The notes under the pieces: generated by a model
The model's input: only the letters and a program-made list of their open reading frames with translations
Databases searched by the model: none
What the model was told of the DNA's origin: nothing
Translations under genes and position numbers: made by a program
Shown: positions 53,814 to 63,476 of the stretch, piece after piece
How the letters are laid out: every line of letters begins with the position of its first letter
Numbering within the stretch: the stretch's first letter is position 1
DNA from: an uncultured Tateyamaria sp.
GTDB lineage: Bacteria > Pseudomonadota > Alphaproteobacteria > Rhodobacterales > Rhodobacteraceae
DNA: 64,000 nucleotides
Assembly: GCF_947488715.1 (NCBI RefSeq)
Contig: NZ_CANLAG010000011.1
Coordinates: forward strand, 18,243-82,242
Direction: 5' to 3'

Positions 53814-54130
53814 CGGACCAGACACAAAATGCGTTTCGCGCGCTGGCCGATCCAACCCGCCGGGACATCCTGCACATGCTCACAACGCAGGACATGACCA
53901 TCGGTCAGGTTGCCGGCCGGTTCGATATGACCCGCGCCGCCGTCAAAAAACACCTGACCGTCCTCACCGACGGTGGGCTCATCACGGTCGAAACACGGGG
54001 CCGCGAACGTATCAACCGCTTGAACCCCACCGGTCTGGCCCCGGTGCTGAGTTGGTTCGACATCTTTGACCACTTCTGGGACGACCGCCTCAGCGACCTC
54101 AAATCCGCCATCGAAAAGGACACCCAATGA
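53810..54130 (+). CDS. ArsR family transcriptional regulator
   Basis: 106 residues with a winged helix: NAFRALADPTRRDILHMLTTQDMT and RAAVKKHLTVLTDGGLI. Metal-site cysteines are not evident, so it may respond to something other than a metal. It overlaps the cupin and SRPBCC genes by 4 bases each. Autoregulation through the repeats at 53342 and 53368 is likely. Confidence 0.9.
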   Translation: MTDQTQNAFRALADPTRRDILHMLTTQDMTIGQVAGRFDMTRAAVKKHLTVLTDGGLITVETRGRERINRLNPTGLAPVLSWFDIFDHFWDDRLSDLKSAIEKDTQ

Positions 54131-54546
54131 CCGAGACAGTTCTGCGCAAAACCATTTTCCTCAAGGCCCCACGCGAGCAGGTCTGGGCCTATCTCACCCA
54201 GCCTGAACACCTCGCAAAATGGTTTCATGCACCCAAAGAACCGCTCGCGGAAGGCGCGTCTCTGGAGCTGTTCGGCACCAAGAGCGGAGATCTACTGATC
54301 TGGGGAAAGGTTGTGACAGCCCGCGCGCCCGAGCACCTCGAGTACACCTTCACCGTCGGCCCCATGGGCGATGCAGTCAGCACAGTCAAATGGACCCTGC
54401 GTGAAGTGGCAGGCGGCACAGAACTGGCGCTGTTGCACACTGGCCTGCCACAAGGTGCGGCCGCCTTTGACCTTACCCTCGCCCTCGACAAGGGGTGGGA
54501 CGATCATCTTATGCAGATGCGCGGCCACATCCACAACAACGGCTGA
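54127..54546 (+). CDS. SRPBCC (AHSA1-type) domain protein
   Basis: 139 residues with the helix-grip fold: KTIFLKAPREQVWAYLTQPEHLAKWF at the start and LPQGAAAFDLTLALDKGWDDHL at the end. Members bind hydrophobic ligands; ArsR-SRPBCC pairs are common in bacteria. It is last in the operon. Confidence 0.87.
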   Translation: MTETVLRKTIFLKAPREQVWAYLTQPEHLAKWFHAPKEPLAEGASLELFGTKSGDLLIWGKVVTARAPEHLEYTFTVGPMGDAVSTVKWTLREVAGGTELALLHTGLPQGAAAFDLTLALDKGWDDHLMQMRGHIHNNG

Positions 54547-54938
54547 GCCCCATCTTCCGGTTGCGCCGCTTATCAGAGTGGCGCAGCCGGTCCATCAAAC
54601 AGAAACGAAAAGGCGCCACAGGTCGCCTTGTGTCAGGCCCACCCGCGCCCTATGTAACCCAGTGACGGGTTCTGCCCTTCTTGTGGACGGTTGCATTCCG
54701 GTGGCCTTAAGCAATTCCGAGGGAGCTGGCTCTGTCCGGGCCCTGGCCCGGTTACCTGGCGCCCACCTGTATATACAGGTCCTCGGGAATGAGAGAACCG
54801 CACGGTTGAGGTGGTCCCGTCACATAAGCCACAGCGCGCCAATCCGCACGCGCGCACAGAGTTGGTTCGTTCCCGCAAATTGCGATCTTGCCTGACGCCG
54901 CTATCTTTGCAGCAACGCAAGGATGAAAGGAGACGTCC
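54547..54938. other. Intergenic region with a 16-bp palindrome
   Basis: About 390 bases between the SRPBCC and pirin genes with no recognisable gene. A perfect palindrome ACCTGTATATACAGGT lies at 54765-54780. It is likely to contain the pirin promoter. Confidence 0.5.
54765..54780. promoter_or_regulatory. 16-bp palindrome, possible operator
   Basis: ACCTGTATATACAGGT is its own reverse complement, 159 bases upstream of the pirin start. The binding protein is unknown. Confidence 0.4.
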
Positions 54939-55850
54939 ATGTCCCTCAGACCCACACTCGAAACCCGGCCAGCACAACCGACACTCGAGGGCGCAGGCGT
55001 ACACCTGCACCGCGCATTTGGTTTTCAGGACCCAAGCGAACTCGATCCCTTCCTGCTCTTTGACGACTTCCGAAACGATGTGCCGGAACATTTTGAAAAA
55101 GGCTTCCCGTGGCATCCGCACCGCGGCATCGAAACGATCACCTATGTGCTTGAAGGCACGGTGGAACACAGCGATTCACTGGGAAATGCAGGGACACTTG
55201 GGGCAGGTTCGGTCCAATGGATGACGGCGGGGTCCGGCATCCTCCACCAGGAGATGCCACACGGCAACGCCAAGGGCCAGATGCACGGATTTCAGCTTTG
55301 GGGCAACTTGCCCGCCGCCCAAAAGATGACGGCACCACGCTACCAGGACATCACGGGGGCAGACATCCCAGAGATCACCGATGATGACGGCACCCATGTT
55401 CGGATCATCACCGGGACGTTCTGGGGGCAAACCGGGCCAGTGGATGGCATTGCCGCGGATCCCCAATACCTCGATATCTACGTCCCACCCGGCATAAAGA
55501 AAACCTTCCCCATCGACACGTACCGCCGTGCTTTTGCCTATGTGTTTCAAGGAACAGGCGCCTTTGCCGATGCTTCGGCCCCATCCGGGGTGCTGCTGGA
55601 AAAGGAAGTCGCGGGGCAAGAAGTCCACATTCGGGACATGTCCGGCGACCGCACGCTGATCCGGTTTGGTTCAGGCGACGAAGTGACGGTGCAGGCCGGA
55701 CCTTCGGGCATCCGATTCCTGCTCATCTCGGGCGCGCCTATCGACGAACCGGTCGCTTGGCACGGCCCCATTGTCATGAACACGCATCAAGAGATCGAAC
55801 AAGCCATGCAAGACTTGCGCAACGGGACTTTCATCAAACCGGCCCATTAG
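54939..55850 (+). CDS. Pirin family protein
   Basis: 303 residues of the bicupin pirin family: DPFLLFDDF, then the metal motif FPWHPHRGIETITYVLEG (His-x-His) and HGFQLWGNLP, with the C-terminal half AYVFQGTGAFAD. Relatives bind iron and some have quercetin dioxygenase activity. ATG after AAAGGAGA. The TetR gene is convergent with it. Confidence 0.9.
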   Translation: MSLRPTLETRPAQPTLEGAGVHLHRAFGFQDPSELDPFLLFDDFRNDVPEHFEKGFPWHPHRGIETITYVLEGTVEHSDSLGNAGTLGAGSVQWMTAGSGILHQEMPHGNAKGQMHGFQLWGNLPAAQKMTAPRYQDITGADIPEITDDDGTHVRIITGTFWGQTGPVDGIAADPQYLDIYVPPGIKKTFPIDTYRRAFAYVFQGTGAFADASAPSGVLLEKEVAGQEVHIRDMSGDRTLIRFGSGDEVTVQAGPSGIRFLLISGAPIDEPVAWHGPIVMNTHQEIEQAMQDLRNGTFIKPAH

Positions 55851-55890
55851 TGCGCCAAGGGTCGGTGGGTGGGCGCCTTTGACCGTGAGG

Positions 55891-56490
55891 TCAAACAGAG
55901 CCACCCGCCGCCCCGACCAAACGCCGGACCATGTCCCAATACTGATCCTGCACACCGACCAGACTGAGCCTGCCGCCCGTGCGGAACCAAGTGTTCACAC
56001 CAGTCAGCATGGCGATCACAGCCAAGGTTGCAATCTTGCTGTCCGTGACCGCAAACGTGCCTGATGCCACCCCCGCCTGCAGAATCTCTTCCAAAACTGT
56101 CTCGTAGCGTCGCCGGAGCGATTCAATCTCCTCGAAATTGTCCGGCTCGAGATTGCGCAACTCCATATACGCAATGAAAACCGCATCGGGACGCTCATGG
56201 TGAAAGGCGATGTGAAACCGCACAAATCGCTCCAGCCGCTCGATTGGGCTTGCATCGGGAGCGTCACGGCAGGCCGCCAACAGTTCCACCATATGATCCC
56301 GCATCAACTCAAACAGCAGCGTCTGCTTGTCGGGCGTGTAATTGTATAGCGCGCCTGCCTGCACCCCAACTTCTGTTGCGATCTGGCGCATGGAAACCGC
56401 TGCGAACCCGTGACGCGCAAAGAGCGTCAACGCCGCTGCGCGGACCCGTGGCCCTGTGATGTCCGAATGTGATCCTGTGGTCCGTGCCAT
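55891..56490 (-). CDS. TetR family transcriptional regulator
   Basis: 199 residues. N-terminal HTH: RVRAAALTLFARHGFAAVSMRQIA, then GVQAGALYNYTPDKQTLL. The C-terminal ligand domain is all-helical. It is divergent from the small lipoprotein gene at 56597 and convergent with pirin; its targets are not known. Confidence 0.9.
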   Translation of the reverse strand: MARTTGSHSDITGPRVRAAALTLFARHGFAAVSMRQIATEVGVQAGALYNYTPDKQTLLFELMRDHMVELLAACRDAPDASPIERLERFVRFHIAFHHERPDAVFIAYMELRNLEPDNFEEIESLRRRYETVLEEILQAGVASGTFAVTDSKIATLAVIAMLTGVNTWFRTGGRLSLVGVQDQYWDMVRRLVGAAGGSV

Positions 56491-56596
56491 GGGCCGGATT
56501 TATCCCAAGCCGAGGATCAAACCAAGCGATGCTTGCACCACGCGGGCCCATGGTGCATCACCATGGCAACAGTGACCGACGTGGACCCGTCTTGCC

Positions 56597-56881
56597 ATGC
56601 GCGCAACGCCCATCCTGTTCTGCCTGGTGCTCGCCGCCTGCGCACAATTTCCCGAGCTCGACAGCACGGTATCTCCGGATGTGGCCAACGCCGATTTTCC
56701 AGCACTGGTGCCTCTGGAACCACTCTTGGCGGCATCAGACCCGATTGTATCGGATCCGGACCAAACCACACAAACCCTGAACCGGCGCGTCGCCGCCTTG
56801 CGTGCGCGGGCCAATGCGCTGCAACGGCGACCGATCGTGGATGCCGCGACGCGCGCGCGGCTGCGGCAGGGCATCCGCTGA
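56597..56881 (+). CDS. Small lipoprotein of unknown function
   Basis: 94 residues with a lipobox (ILFCLVLAAC). The mature part is short, Pro/Asp-rich, then basic helical (LNRRVAALRARANALQRR). No family was recognised. It precedes hom by 136 bases. Confidence 0.7.
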   Translation: MRATPILFCLVLAACAQFPELDSTVSPDVANADFPALVPLEPLLAASDPIVSDPDQTTQTLNRRVAALRARANALQRRPIVDAATRARLRQGIR

Positions 56882-57017
56882 AACGGCAGGCAATCGCTGA
56901 CCGAATGCACAATCGACACCGCGCCGCATTGCAGGGGCAATTGCACCCCCGGCAGGAACCCGCTACATCGCCTGCGACGCCGCGTCCTGCGGCATATGCC
57001 CAAAAAAGGACCACCAC

Positions 57018-58304
57018 ATGAACACGCCGCTGCGCCTTGGCATTGCCGGACTGGGAACCGTTGGCATCGGAGTGGTCCGCATCATTCGGCAACAGACAGC
57101 TCTGTTGTCGGCCCGTACGGGGCGTGAGATTTCGATTTCCGCCGTGAGCGCGCGCAGCCGCACCAAGGACCGTGGCGTGTCCCTTTCCGCCTATGCCTGG
57201 GAAGACGACCCCGTCGCACTGGCAACGCGCGACGATGTGGACGTCTATGTCGAGTTGATGGGCGGGACTGATGGCCCGGCCAAAGCGTCGGTTGAAGCCG
57301 CCATTGCCGCTGGCAAGGATGTTGTGACTGCGAACAAGGCAATGCTGGCCATACATGGGCAGGCACTGGCCGAGGCCGCAGAGGCGGCGGGCGTATCGCT
57401 GCGTTATGAGGCGGCTGTTGCAGGTGGTATCCCTGTGATTAAGGCTCTGACCGAAGGCTTGGCCGGAAACGAGATCAAGCGCATCGTCGGCGTGATGAAC
57501 GGGTCATGTAACTACATCCTGACACGTATGGAAAACGCAGGGCTGTCTTACGCAGAGGTCTTTGCCGAAGCCGACGGCCTCGGATACCTCGAAGCTGATC
57601 CGCAACTGGATGTGGGTGGCATCGACGCCGCGCACAAGCTGGCCATTCTGTCGGCCATCGCCTTTGGCACCCGAGTGGACTTTGACGGCATCGAATTGGA
57701 GGGGATCGAACGCGTCAGCATCGAAGACATCCGTCACGCCGCCGACATGGGCTACAAGATCAAACTGCTGGGTGTCGCACAGCGCACCGGGCGCGGCCTG
57801 GAACAACGCATGATGCCCTGTCTTGTGCCGGACACTTCCCCGCTTGGACAACTGCAAGGCGGAACCAACATGGTCGCCATCGAAGGTGACGCCGTGGAAC
57901 AGGTCGTTCTGCGCGGCCCCGGTGCGGGCGAAGGCCCCACCGCATCCGCAGTGATGGGAGATGTCTGTGACATCGCGCGCGGCACACGCCTGCCGGTGTT
58001 CGGCCAGCCAGCATCGACCTTGGACAGCGCGCCACGCGCAACATCCGTGCTGCCCGCCCCGTACTATTTGCGTATGTCGCTGGTCGACAAACCCGGTGCA
58101 TTGGCCAAGATCGCCACAGTGCTGGGAGACGCGGGCGTCAGCATCGACCGGATGCGTCAATACGGACACAGCGACACCTCTGCCCCTGTCCTCATCGTGA
58201 CCCATACTTGCACACGCGCGGCCGTCGACGCGGCTTTGGCATCCATGCAATCTACCGGGGTCCTTGCCTCGGACCCCGTCGTCTTGCGCATCGAAGCCGT
58301 TTGA
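57018..58304 (+). CDS. hom: Homoserine dehydrogenase
   Basis: 428 residues. It reduces aspartate semialdehyde to homoserine on the way to threonine and methionine. The Rossmann start is GIAGLGTVGIGVVRII, with the catalytic region AAVAGGIPVIKAL, GVMNGSCNYILT and AHKLAILSAIAFG, and a C-terminal ACT domain (LVDKPGALAKIATVLGDAG). Ribosome site AAAAAGGACC. glpX follows after 33 bases. Confidence 0.96.
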   Translation: MNTPLRLGIAGLGTVGIGVVRIIRQQTALLSARTGREISISAVSARSRTKDRGVSLSAYAWEDDPVALATRDDVDVYVELMGGTDGPAKASVEAAIAAGKDVVTANKAMLAIHGQALAEAAEAAGVSLRYEAAVAGGIPVIKALTEGLAGNEIKRIVGVMNGSCNYILTRMENAGLSYAEVFAEADGLGYLEADPQLDVGGIDAAHKLAILSAIAFGTRVDFDGIELEGIERVSIEDIRHAADMGYKIKLLGVAQRTGRGLEQRMMPCLVPDTSPLGQLQGGTNMVAIEGDAVEQVVLRGPGAGEGPTASAVMGDVCDIARGTRLPVFGQPASTLDSAPRATSVLPAPYYLRMSLVDKPGALAKIATVLGDAGVSIDRMRQYGHSDTSAPVLIVTHTCTRAAVDAALASMQSTGVLASDPVVLRIEAV

Positions 58305-58337
58305 CGCCTCATATTTCAAACAAAAGGACTTTGTTTC

Positions 58338-59306
58338 ATGACTGCTACCGCACAATTTCAGGATCGCCTCCTGTCGCTGGGCCTTGCCCGCGTCTCCGAA
58401 GCCGCCGCCCTCGCCTCGGCGCGACTGGTGGGGCATGGCGATGAAAAGGCTGCGGACCAGGCAGCCGTGAACGCGATGCGGGAACAGCTGAATATGCTGG
58501 ACATCTCCGGTGTCGTCGTCATCGGTGAAGGCGAGCGGGACGAAGCGCCCATGCTCTACATCGGTGAAGAAGTGGGCACCGGCACAGGACCCGGCGTGGA
58601 CATCGCGCTGGATCCGCTGGAAGGCACTACTCTGACGGCCAAGGATATGCCCAACGCGCTGACCGTGATCGCCATGGGGCCACGCGGTTCCATGCTGCAT
58701 GCACCAGACGTGTATATGGACAAACTGGCGATTGGTCCCGGCTTTGATACTGACACTGTAACACTGGACATGTCGCCGGAAGAGCGTGTTGCAGCACTCG
58801 CCAAGGCCAAGGGATGCACCGCCGCGGACATCACCGTCTGCATTCTGGAACGCCCACGGCACGAACCCATGATCGCCGCAGTGCGCGCAACAGGCGCATC
58901 CATCCGTCTGATCACGGACGGCGATGTTGCGGGTGTCATGCACTGTGCCGATCCGTCCACGGGGATCGACATGTATATGGGCGAAGGCGGCGCACCCGAA
59001 GGTGTTCTGGCCGCGGCCGCGCTCAAATGCATGGGTGGCCAAATCTACGGCAAGCTGTTGTTCCGCAACGATGACGAAAAGGGCCGCGCGGCGAAGGCGG
59101 GCATCACAGACCTCAACCGGATTTACCGCCGCGACGACATGGTCACGCAAGATGTGATCTTTGCCGCCACAGGCGTCACGGATGGTTCGTTGTTGCAAGC
59201 GGTCCATCGTGAGCCCGGTTGGTTGACTTGCGAAACCCTGTTGATGCGGTCCAAAACCGGTTCGGTGCGGCGCATGAGCTACCGCACACCGACGCACACG
59301 GTCTGA
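58338..59306 (+). CDS. glpX: Fructose-1,6-bisphosphatase class II
   Basis: 322 residues. It dephosphorylates fructose-1,6-bisphosphate in gluconeogenesis. The metal and substrate motifs GEGERDEAPMLYIGEEVG and DIALDPLEGTT are clear, with GEGGAPEGVLAAAAL near the C-terminus. Ribosome site AAAAGGAC. It follows hom closely and is probably co-transcribed. Confidence 0.94.
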   Translation: MTATAQFQDRLLSLGLARVSEAAALASARLVGHGDEKAADQAAVNAMREQLNMLDISGVVVIGEGERDEAPMLYIGEEVGTGTGPGVDIALDPLEGTTLTAKDMPNALTVIAMGPRGSMLHAPDVYMDKLAIGPGFDTDTVTLDMSPEERVAALAKAKGCTAADITVCILERPRHEPMIAAVRATGASIRLITDGDVAGVMHCADPSTGIDMYMGEGGAPEGVLAAAALKCMGGQIYGKLLFRNDDEKGRAAKAGITDLNRIYRRDDMVTQDVIFAATGVTDGSLLQAVHREPGWLTCETLLMRSKTGSVRRMSYRTPTHTV

Positions 59307-59320
59307 TCCTGGCAGCCTTG

Positions 59321-59343
59321 GGGACGGGTTTTGACCCCGTCCC
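59321..59343 (+). terminator. Hairpin between glpX and recJ
   Basis: GGGACGGG and CCCGTCCC pair around a 7-base loop. The T-run is weak (TTGGGACTTTTG), so it may be partial. A second hairpin, CCTCCGGCGGAGG, follows at 59356-59368. Confidence 0.55.
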
Positions 59344-59394
59344 TTGGGACTTTTGCCTCCGGCGGAGGTATTTGAAGCGAAAGGAAAGGGCTGC

Positions 59395-61134
59395 GTGGCA
59401 TTTCTGGGTGTTGAACACTCGTTGACGGGACGGCGTTGGGTGGGTCCGGATGCTGCAACGGACCGGGCCGCTGAAACGCTTGTTCAACAAACGAGCCTGC
59501 CGCGTCCGGTGTGTCAGATCCTTGCCCGGATGGGGGTGTCGGCAAACGAAGCACAGGCATACCTCGCGCCGACATTGCGGGATTTGATGCCTGACCCACG
59601 CAGTCTGCGAGACATGGAACGTGCAGCGGCCCGGATTTTGGCCGCCGTGTCACAACGCCAACGGATCGCAGTTTTTGCAGACTATGATGTCGACGGAGGC
59701 AGTTCGGCGGCTCTGCTGCTCTGTTGGTTTCGGACGCAGGGCATTGCCGCGACGCTTTATGTGCCGGACCGGATCGATGAAGGTTATGGCCCCAACGAGG
59801 CGGCCATGTCCGCATTGGCGGCGCGGCACGACCTGATCATCTGTGTCGATTGCGGAACCCTGTCGCACGGCCCTATTGCGGCGGCAGATGGCGCGGACGT
59901 TATTGTCCTTGATCACCACCTGGGCGGCGAGACGTTGCCCGATGCGCTCGCGGTTGTGAACCCGAACCGACAGGATGAAAACGGCGATCTGGCGCATCTG
60001 TGCGCAGCGGCGGTTGTCTTTCTTGTGCTGGTCGAAGCCGGCAGGCAGATGCGCGTATCAGGCCACAGCGGTCCAAACCTGATGGACATGCTGGATCTGG
60101 TTGGTCTTGCCACGGTTTCTGACGTGGCCCCGTTGGTCGGCGTGAACAGAGCCTTTGTCCGGCAGGGGTTAAAAGTCATGGCCCGCAGGGATCGGCCGGG
60201 GTTGGTGGCTCTGTCGGATATTGCTGGCCTCGACACCGCGCCGACGCCTTATCATCTGGGATACATGCTGGGGCCGCGGATCAATGCAGGCGGGCGGATT
60301 GGGCAGGCGGATCTGGGCGCCCGCCTTTTGGCGACGGATGATCCGCATGAAGCAGCCGCGTTGGCGGAACGGTTGCACAACCTGAACGCAGAGCGACGCG
60401 ACATCGAAGCCCGTGTCCGCGCAGAGGCCCTCGCCCAATGCGAGGAACGTGGCGCGGATGGGCCATTGGCCTGGGCCGCTGGGCCTGGGTGGCATCCGGG
60501 CGTTGTGGGGATTGTTGCCGCCAGATTGAAAGAAGCGACGCACCGACCTGCCGTCGTGATTGGTATCGAAGATGGGATCGGCAAAGGATCCGGGCGCTCG
60601 GTCTCTGGCATCGACCTTGGCGCGCCGATACAGCGACTGGCCGCCGAAGGTCTTTTGATAAAGGGCGGAGGCCACAAAATGGCCGCTGGCCTGACAGTGG
60701 CCGAGGACAAGATTGACGAGGCCATGGCCCGTTTGGCTGAATTACTATCACGGCAGGGTGCAGATGCGCTTGGCCCTGCGGACTTGCGCCTGGATGCAGC
60801 CTTGATGCCCGCGGCGGCGACAATCGAGTTGCTAGAGCAGATCGAAGCGGCGGGACCGTTTGGCGCAGGTGCGCCCGGACCGCGTTATGCCTTTTCGGCG
60901 GTCCAGATTTTGCATGCCAGCAGGGTTGGTGAAACGCACCTTAAACTCACCTTTGGCACGCAAGGTGGCACAAGGTTGGACGCAATTGCCTTTGGCGCCT
61001 TTGACACACCGCTGGGCCCCGCTTTGTCTGATCATGGCGGCGCGCCGTTTCATTTGGCAGGGCGGCTTGAAATCAACACGTTTCGCGGACGTCAGAGCGT
61101 GCAACTGCAACTACAGGACGCGGCGCCGGCCTGA
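59395..61134 (+). CDS. recJ: Single-stranded-DNA-specific exonuclease RecJ
   Basis: 579 residues from the GTG at 59395, which has AAAGGAAAGG just upstream (the TTG at 59344 lies in the hairpin region). The 5'-3' ssDNA exonuclease acts in recombination and mismatch repair. The DHH phosphoesterase motifs are FADYDVDGGSSAALL, VDCGT and VLDHHLGG, and DHHA1 motifs GPRINAGGRIG and KGGGHKMAAGL are present. Confidence 0.93.
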   Translation: MAFLGVEHSLTGRRWVGPDAATDRAAETLVQQTSLPRPVCQILARMGVSANEAQAYLAPTLRDLMPDPRSLRDMERAAARILAAVSQRQRIAVFADYDVDGGSSAALLLCWFRTQGIAATLYVPDRIDEGYGPNEAAMSALAARHDLIICVDCGTLSHGPIAAADGADVIVLDHHLGGETLPDALAVVNPNRQDENGDLAHLCAAAVVFLVLVEAGRQMRVSGHSGPNLMDMLDLVGLATVSDVAPLVGVNRAFVRQGLKVMARRDRPGLVALSDIAGLDTAPTPYHLGYMLGPRINAGGRIGQADLGARLLATDDPHEAAALAERLHNLNAERRDIEARVRAEALAQCEERGADGPLAWAAGPGWHPGVVGIVAARLKEATHRPAVVIGIEDGIGKGSGRSVSGIDLGAPIQRLAAEGLLIKGGGHKMAAGLTVAEDKIDEAMARLAELLSRQGADALGPADLRLDAALMPAAATIELLEQIEAAGPFGAGAPGPRYAFSAVQILHASRVGETHLKLTFGTQGGTRLDAIAFGAFDTPLGPALSDHGGAPFHLAGRLEINTFRGRQSVQLQLQDAAPA

Positions 61135-61225
61135 CACGAGGGATAGACGCGACAAACTGGTTCAAAGACGATTTTTCCGCTTGCGCCGGAATTGCCGATT
61201 AACTAGACAACCGCTCACACCATGT

Positions 61226-61300
61226 GTCCCGTTCGTCTATCGGTTAGGACGCCAGGTTTTCAACCTGGAAAGAGGGGTTCGATTCCCCTACGGGATGCCA
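61226..61300 (+). tRNA. tRNA-Glu (UUC anticodon)
   Basis: 75 bases with encoded CCA. Starts GTCCCGTTCGTCTATCGGTT, anticodon loop TTTTCAA with TTC, T-arm GGGGTTCGATTCCCC, end ACGGGATGCCA. Confidence 0.96.
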
Positions 61301-61781
61301 TGCATCCAATAAGTTAACGCGTTAATAAACGCTTACGTCTGGAGCGGTTTACGTTGTGAACAGCTGAGACACACTGATCGGTGTCTGTTGGCTCCATGTC
61401 CACGGATCGCAAGCCCTGAGCCCCACTGAGCAGAGTCAAGAACCACGCCTAAGCTTGGATCGGGGCGTATCAGCGTCCATCTCGAACTCAGCCCCCCGCC
61501 AGTGCACGTTGCACGGTACACAGATCGGGCCGGAACTCAGTCTGTTTTAGCTTCGAATTCCCAGACGCCTTGGATAGCAAAGTAGATGAAGTTTTGGAAA
61601 ATGTGGCCCGTCATGTTTTCTGGTGCTGTCAGTTCACACAAGCTCTTACACTTTACAGCAACCTCGCAGTCTCATCGCTCAAAATTGCCCTTCGTTACAA
61701 ACGAAACGACGGCCGTTTACCAACATGGGCGCGCCCTGTTGTCGGGCGCACCCGATGTCAAATGAACCGTTTTGAGAGTTA
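61301..61781. other. Gene-poor region after tRNA-Glu
   Basis: About 480 bases with no convincing gene; it contains a 12-bp palindrome TTAACGCGTTAA at 61314-61325 and a minus-strand open frame (61333-61521) without recognisable family. Apparent GC is lower than before the tRNA. Confidence 0.4.
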
Positions 61782-62459
61782 TCAGGCCAATGTGCTGGTC
61801 GCGGAGTTTGAGAATGCTTTTGCACCTTTGTCATACCCCAGAACCGGATGCGCGTTGATCCATTCACGTGCAGTCAGTTCGTCAACGATAAAGCGCGCCG
61901 CGTCGACAAAGTGGATCTGGAAGTTCCCTCGATCCAGCTTCCCTTCTTGCGCAAGGAAAGGCTTGGTTGGCCCCTTGCGCAGGTAGGTGAGACGCACAAT
62001 GGTCCATTCCAGGTCTGGGCTTTCTTCAAGGATCGTCTCCATCCGCGCCATGTCCGTATAGGTATTGATTAACAGGCGGCGCAGCAGTCTGGTATAGAAG
62101 CCTGGTGCCATATCATTGTCGACGGTCCCGCCAGATGAGAGCACCATAATGCGCTTTACACCAGCCGCGCGCATAGCGGTGCGGATGGTACGTGTCGCGT
62201 CGCTATAAAGTGTTGTGAACTTCATCGCCGCGCCAATGCCACCGTGGCCGAGAGTCGAGATCACGACATCAGCACCCTGCATGGCTGTGCTTAAAGTGCC
62301 CGCATCCGACAAATCGATCTTGGCAACCTTTACGCCTTTGATGTGCGACAGTGCTTCAGGACGGCGCACGGCCCCGATAACTTCGTGCCCTGCGGCAAGT
62401 GCTTGTGTAACGACCTCTTGGCCAGTTGTTCCATTTGCTCCGACGACAACGATACGCAT
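61782..62459 (-). CDS. NAD(P)-binding protein (NmrA/SDR-like)
   Basis: 225 residues with a Rossmann start (MRIVVVGANGTTGQEVVTQAL) and a pattern of atypical SDRs (VISTLGHGGIG, MVLSSGGTVDND, then TIVRLTYLRKG). There is no classic YxxxK catalytic site, so a sensor or flavin-reductase-like role is possible. It is divergent from a LysR gene that probably regulates it. Confidence 0.85.
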   Translation of the reverse strand: MRIVVVGANGTTGQEVVTQALAAGHEVIGAVRRPEALSHIKGVKVAKIDLSDAGTLSTAMQGADVVISTLGHGGIGAAMKFTTLYSDATRTIRTAMRAAGVKRIMVLSSGGTVDNDMAPGFYTRLLRRLLINTYTDMARMETILEESPDLEWTIVRLTYLRKGPTKPFLAQEGKLDRGNFQIHFVDAARFIVDELTAREWINAHPVLGYDKGAKAFSNSATSTLA

Positions 62460-62573
62460 GATGTGTTCTCCTGAGGTTCGATTGGGTTAAGTCAACGTCT
62501 TCTGAGGATGAATATGAGTGACACCTGCAATGCGATCCAATAATGAGATCACATCAGGTCATAAGGAAAACAG
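62460..62573. promoter_or_regulatory. Divergent promoter region of the NAD(P)-binding and LysR genes
   Basis: 114-base intergenic region shared by the two divergent genes. A LysR-type regulator normally binds here, but no clear T-N11-A palindrome could be singled out. Confidence 0.35.
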
Positions 62574-63476
62574 ATGAGGGGTAACATTGATCTAAACCTG
62601 CTTGTTGTTTTTGATGCCGTCATGAAAGAGCGTAATTTGCGCGCGGCGGGGGAAAAGTTGAACAGGTCGCAACCTGCAGTCAGTCAAGCCGTGGCACGTT
62701 TGCGCGACCTGACAGGGGACCGGCTGTTTGACCGGAGCCCAACTGGGATCATACCAACGCCGCGTGCCGAAGTATTGTGGGCGGAGGTAAGGGACCCACT
62801 AGCGTTGTTGCAGCGGACGCTCAGCACCTCGAAATTCGATCCTGCGAAAATTTCAGGTGAGATCGTCTTTGGCGTGTCCGACGATATCCGTATCCTTCAT
62901 TGGCCGCGTCTGGCAGAGGCAATCCTTTTGCAAGCACCCAATGTGACGCTCAGAATGGTTGAGACCAACCATACGTCTGTTTGGCTCCAGTTGCGCGACG
63001 GAACGTTCGACGTAGCGTTGACTGTAGCTGGCCAACCGCCCGCCGGGATGGGTGCTTGCATTTTTAACCAGGACGACTTTGTCTTACTGCACCGAAAAGA
63101 CCGCAAAGCCCCGAAGACAGCAAAAGCATATGCGGATTGCCGCCAGCTTGCTTTGGTTTTCGACGAAGAACAGCCCGCCTACGCCGACGAAGCATTGGAA
63201 GCCGCTGGAGAAGCACGGCACGTCATTGTGCGCACCACGCGTTTTGACGCTTTGCCTCCTATGGTGGCCGAATTGGACGCAGTTGTTGCTCTTCCGCGTT
63301 CTATAGCGACACGGTTCGCAGAGACATTCGGTCTGTCAACTTCTCCACTGCCGCTCCCGTTTCCAACTGCAATTCAAAAAATCTGTTGGAACCAAAAGAC
63401 GCGCAACGATCCTCAAAACAAGTGGCTCCGCGCGCTCCTAAGCGACGTGCTGAACGAAGCATGTGCTATACCGTAG
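62574..63476 (+). CDS. LysR family transcriptional regulator
   Basis: 300 residues. N-terminal HTH (LLVVFDAVMKERNLRAAGEKLNRSQPAVSQ in parts), then a type 2 periplasmic-binding-fold effector domain. Effector unknown. It is divergent from the NAD(P)-binding gene, its most likely target. Confidence 0.9.
   Translation: MRGNIDLNLLVVFDAVMKERNLRAAGEKLNRSQPAVSQAVARLRDLTGDRLFDRSPTGIIPTPRAEVLWAEVRDPLALLQRTLSTSKFDPAKISGEIVFGVSDDIRILHWPRLAEAILLQAPNVTLRMVETNHTSVWLQLRDGTFDVALTVAGQPPAGMGACIFNQDDFVLLHRKDRKAPKTAKAYADCRQLALVFDEEQPAYADEALEAAGEARHVIVRTTRFDALPPMVAELDAVVALPRSIATRFAETFGLSTSPLPLPFPTAIQKICWNQKTRNDPQNKWLRALLSDVLNEACAIP

Noticed and set aside
54765..54780. Palindrome considered as an E. coli-type LexA box
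   Set aside because: The E. coli type needs CTGT-N8-ACAG; here the spacer is 4. The alphaproteobacterial type is GAAC-N7-GAAC.
57504..59297. Minus-strand open frame of 597 codons opposite hom and glpX
   Set aside because: Antisense shadow of two intact metabolic genes, with no recognisable domain.
61570..61986. Plus-strand open frame of 138 codons
   Set aside because: It overlaps the end of the well-supported NAD(P)-binding gene on the other strand and has no family resemblance.
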